This document shows, piece by piece, positions 60,953 to 64,000 of a stretch of DNA of 64,000 nucleotides. A model generated the notes under the pieces. That model was not told the DNA's origin and made no database searches. It was given only the letters and a program-made list of their open reading frames with translations. Made by a program: the position numbers and the translations under genes. Origin of the DNA: Flagellatimonas centrodinii (GTDB taxonomy: Bacteria > Pseudomonadota > Gammaproteobacteria > Nevskiales > Nevskiaceae); NCBI RefSeq assembly GCF_016918765.2, contig NZ_CP092104.1:558001-622000 (forward strand). The letters run 5' to 3'. Positions within the stretch are counted from its first letter, which is position 1, and every line of letters starts with the position of its first letter.

Positions 60953-62626
60953 ATGAACGCCCTATTGACCAAGGTGTCGCAGAAGCAGCGGGCCATTGCC
61001 GGTTCGCGCCTGGCGCTGACGGCACCCGCAGTGCTGATGGCGGGCGCGCTGTATCTCAGCATCGCCCTCAATGATCCCCTCTGGCGACAGGTACTGGATG
61101 CGCTTCCCGCCGGCTCGATCTGGGTCTCCGGCGGGCTGATCGCGAGCCTGGCCCTGATCCTGCTCGCGGGCACGTACACCCTGCTCGCCATGGTCGCGCC
61201 GGCCCGGCTGCTGAAGCCGGTGGTCCTGCTGATGATGCTGGTCGCCACCCTCTGTCACTACTTCATGCGCCGCTATGGCGCGGTGATCGATACCCAGATG
61301 CTGGTGAATGTGGTGGAGACACATCGGGGCGAGGTTCGCGAGCTGCTGTCTCCGACCTTGCTGGCGGAGGTGGTGATCTATGTCGGGCTACCTGCGTTGG
61401 CACTGACTCGGATCGACCTCAAGCCCATGTCCCTGAGGCGCGCCAGCACCACCCGGGTCCTGTATGGGGTAGCGCTGTGGGGGCTGGCCGTGGCGGTCGC
61501 GCTGGTGCAGTACAAGGAGGTATCGCTATGGCTGCGTGCGCACGCCGAACTTCGCGAATACCCCAATCCGGTGGTACCGGTGGTATCGGCTGTACGACTG
61601 CTGGCGGACCAGCTGGCGGATGGACACCCATCGCTGATCTCCATCGCCGAGGATGCCGAGCCGCGGGCCGCGAGCGCGTCGTCGCGCCGTCGCGTGGTGG
61701 TCATGATCGTCGGCGAGACGGCCCGCGCCGATCACTTCGGCATCAACGGCTATGGACGCGATACCACGCCGCGCCTGTCGGCAAGGGGCGACGTGGTGGC
61801 GTTTTCGGACATGCAGTCCTGCGGGACCTCCACCGCGGTCTCGGTGCCTTGCATGTTCGCACTCGAAGATCGGCGACACTTCGATCGCAATCAGGCTCGT
61901 CACACCGAGAACGTGCTCGATGTGCTGCAACGGGTCGGCGTGACCGTGCAGTGGCGCGAAAACAATTCAGGCTGTCAGGGCGTCTGCAACCGCATCCCGA
62001 CCCAGCGCTTCAGTGCCGAGAGCCATCCGAGTCAGTGCTTTGATGGGGAATGTCACGACGAAGTCCTACTGTCCGACCTGCGCGCACAACTTCAGCACGG
62101 CACCGGCGACCAACTGATCGTATTGCATCAGCTGGGCAGCCATGGGCCGGCCTACTTTCGGCGCTATCCAGAGCGCTTCCAGCATTTCACACCGGAGTGC
62201 GCGCAGGACGATGCCTATCGCTGCGATACCACCGCACTGGTCAACAGCTACGACAACACCATTCGCTACACCGACCATGTCATCGACCGCACCATCGAAC
62301 TGCTGAGTCGACTACAGCCAGAGGCAGACGTTGGACTGCTGTATGTCTCCGATCACGGCGAAAGCCTGGGCGAAGGTGGCCTCTACCTGCATGGCTTTCC
62401 CTACGCCCTGGCCCCCGCCTCACAAACCCGCGTCCCGCTGATTGCCTGGTTGAGTTCCGGCCTCAAGCGCCAGCTATCGCTAGGCGGTGACTGTCTGAGG
62501 CGATCGGCCGCGAGCCCGCATTCTCATGACGAGATCTTCTCAACCTTGCTGGGCCTGTTCGACGTGCGTACCACGGCATACCGCCCGCGGGATGACCTCT
62601 TCGGCGATTGCCGGATCCACGCATGA
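60953..62626 (+). CDS. EptA-like phosphoethanolamine transferase
   Basis: 557 residues: five N-terminal membrane helices followed by a periplasmic alkaline-phosphatase-like domain with nucleophile Thr in V-G-E-T-A-R-A-D-H, H-Q-L-G-S-H-G-P and V-S-D-H-G-E-S-L-G zinc/catalytic motifs, and several cysteines for disulfides. It transfers phosphoethanolamine from phosphatidylethanolamine to lipid A or a related acceptor, lowering cell-surface charge. ATG 60953. The stop overlaps the Omp85-like start (ATGA), linking envelope modification to the operon. Confidence 0.93.
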   Translation: MNALLTKVSQKQRAIAGSRLALTAPAVLMAGALYLSIALNDPLWRQVLDALPAGSIWVSGGLIASLALILLAGTYTLLAMVAPARLLKPVVLLMMLVATLCHYFMRRYGAVIDTQMLVNVVETHRGEVRELLSPTLLAEVVIYVGLPALALTRIDLKPMSLRRASTTRVLYGVALWGLAVAVALVQYKEVSLWLRAHAELREYPNPVVPVVSAVRLLADQLADGHPSLISIAEDAEPRAASASSRRRVVVMIVGETARADHFGINGYGRDTTPRLSARGDVVAFSDMQSCGTSTAVSVPCMFALEDRRHFDRNQARHTENVLDVLQRVGVTVQWRENNSGCQGVCNRIPTQRFSAESHPSQCFDGECHDEVLLSDLRAQLQHGTGDQLIVLHQLGSHGPAYFRRYPERFQHFTPECAQDDAYRCDTTALVNSYDNTIRYTDHVIDRTIELLSRLQPEADVGLLYVSDHGESLGEGGLYLHGFPYALAPASQTRVPLIAWLSSGLKRQLSLGGDCLRRSAASPHSHDEIFSTLLGLFDVRTTAYRPRDDLFGDCRIHA

Positions 62627-63882
62627 TCACCGGCGGCCGATACGCGGCACTGTGTCTGACGTTGGCCCTCGCCATGGTCCGCGCGGAAGCCGCCGCCCCC
62701 ATCGGCGAGATCCGCTTCGAGGGCAATCGCATCACCCAGGACGTCACCATGTTGCGCGAGATTGGCATCCGCGTGGGTGAACCGCTTGACGAAGCGCGCA
62801 TCGAGCAGAGTCGCCAGGCCCTTCAGGATCTCGGGCTGTTTCGCAAAGTGGAGGCACATCACGTTGCAGGCTCGACCGGAGAGGTGGTGATCTTCACCGT
62901 CACGGAGAAGTGGTACCTGCAGGCCTACCCCAGACTGTCCGCCAACAGCGACGGGCAGAATAGCTACGGCGCGGAAGTACGATGGAACAACCTTTGGGGG
63001 CTGAACCACAGTCTGCGCGCCCTGGGCCGCAGCCGTGACACCCGGGAAGCCGGACGTGGCCGCGACATCAGTTACCGACTTAGCTATAACGCGCCTTTCC
63101 TGATCGGCCCGCACAGCGGATTGCGCGGCAGTCTCGCCCACGACGCCACGCGCTTTGAAACACCCGATCACTATGTCGAGACGGTGGAGGAGGCGGAGCT
63201 CATGCTGACCCACGCCTACGGACTCGATCATCAGGCCAGCCAGGGCTGGACCATCGGCATCGGTCCCTATTGGCGGCGCCAGTCGGTCGACGTCGACACC
63301 GCTGCACGCACCTACGGCGAGAGCTGGGCGCTGGCCACGCAGGCCGACTACCTTGATCTCCGCGATCATGTCTATAGCGAGACCGGCCATCGAGCGCGGG
63401 CTCGTCTCGAAGTCGCCGACCAGAACCTTGGATCTGACTACAGCTACCTGTTACTGACGGGAGAATTGCTGCACGCCGAGGCCATCGGCACGCGGGCACA
63501 CCAAACGCTGGAAACCGCGCTACGGTTTGGCCTGCGCAACAATGGGCTGTCGAATCATCCGGCCTTCACCCTGGGCGGTACAGACGGCCTTCGCGGCTAT
63601 GACCGTCGTTCCATGAAAGGCAACCTCTTCTATCTGGCCAGTGTGCAATGGCTTCGACCCGTGATCTGGGACAGCCTGCGTGCGGTTGTCGGGGTGGAGA
63701 TCGGAAATGTCGCCAAGGCCGACCAGCCGGTATCGGATCAACCGCAAATCAGCTTCAACGCCGGCCTTCGGCTACGACCCAAGCGCTTGGTCGGCTTCGA
63801 GTTAGAACTGGGGGTAGCCTTCGCGCTCGGCGGAGACACACCCGGCAGCGCACGCCCCTACGGTGGCAAGGTCGGCAACTGA
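62623..63882 (+). CDS. Omp85/BamA-TamA-like outer-membrane barrel with one POTRA
   Basis: 419 residues. Signal peptide (about 25), one POTRA domain (I-G-E-I-R-F-E-G-N-R-I-T-Q near residues 27-100), then a surface-antigen barrel with the diagnostic G-L-R-G-Y loop-6 motif. BamA has five POTRA domains and TamA three, so this is a short member. It could assemble or export an outer-membrane component of this operon. ATG 62623 overlaps the EptA stop. Last gene of the run, convergent with glmS. Confidence 0.85.
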   Translation: MITGGRYAALCLTLALAMVRAEAAAPIGEIRFEGNRITQDVTMLREIGIRVGEPLDEARIEQSRQALQDLGLFRKVEAHHVAGSTGEVVIFTVTEKWYLQAYPRLSANSDGQNSYGAEVRWNNLWGLNHSLRALGRSRDTREAGRGRDISYRLSYNAPFLIGPHSGLRGSLAHDATRFETPDHYVETVEEAELMLTHAYGLDHQASQGWTIGIGPYWRRQSVDVDTAARTYGESWALATQADYLDLRDHVYSETGHRARARLEVADQNLGSDYSYLLLTGELLHAEAIGTRAHQTLETALRFGLRNNGLSNHPAFTLGGTDGLRGYDRRSMKGNLFYLASVQWLRPVIWDSLRAVVGVEIGNVAKADQPVSDQPQISFNAGLRLRPKRLVGFELELGVAFALGGDTPGSARPYGGKVGN

Positions 63883-63887
63883 ACCGG

Positions 63888-64000
<113 letters not shown>

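Overview
The window is GC-rich chromosomal DNA, almost fully coding, with no insertion sequence, CRISPR array or RNA gene that I can see. RimO, a fused MaeB malic enzyme, YchJ, EptA, an NtrC-type sigma-54 regulator and outer-membrane barrel proteins point to a Gammaproteobacterium. The paired DUF1302/DUF1329 genes and DUF3604 genes suggest an environmental degrader of hydrophobic compounds. The exact order cannot be fixed from the sequence alone.

Region 1 (1-16.5 kb) is mostly housekeeping: two secreted or lipid-anchored hydrolases, YchJ, a DUF938 methyltransferase, a cNMP/CBS/DUF294 protein with a DnaQ-like exonuclease, an AhpD-like protein, rimO, a patatin coupled to an FHA protein, an AEC transporter, maeB, and an OmpR-type two-component system. 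Many neighbours share 4-base ATGA or GTGA overlaps.

Region 2 (16.5-35 kb) is accessory. It has a canonical glutathione S-transferase, two long GST paralogues, a tandem DsbA/HCCA-isomerase-like protein, a TetR regulator, a divergent DUF1329/DUF1302 pair, and a long minus-strand operon. That operon holds two copies of the order PpiC-like, HupE/UreJ-like, DUF3604, with a membrane-anchored MBL-fold hydrolase between them. Three similar AT-rich 15-bp near-palindromes (TTTACA-N3-TGWYWA) lie in the three divergent promoter regions, suggesting one TetR regulon.

Region 3 (35-48.4 kb) has a minus-strand catabolic operon: StyC-like membrane isomerase, DUF1329, DUF1302, aldehyde dehydrogenase, AMP-dependent ligase, DECR-like SDR and an NTF2-like protein. 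A MalT-type LuxR regulator is divergent to it. An adrenodoxin-type ferredoxin and a PF10118 protein follow.

Region 4 (48.4-64 kb) is an envelope and small-molecule island: GT2, TVP38 and ArnT-like genes; a histidine kinase and NtrC-type regulator; a divergent porin and PstS-like protein; then a plus-strand operon of thermostable-hemolysin-family protein, an AMP-ligase fused to a haem-oxygenase-like diiron oxidase, SDR, TPR protein, EptA and an Omp85-like barrel. The operon is preceded by a near-consensus sigma-54 promoter, with a perfect 18-bp palindrome about 115 bp upstream, where an activator of the neighbouring NtrC type would bind. The window ends in the 3' end of glmS.
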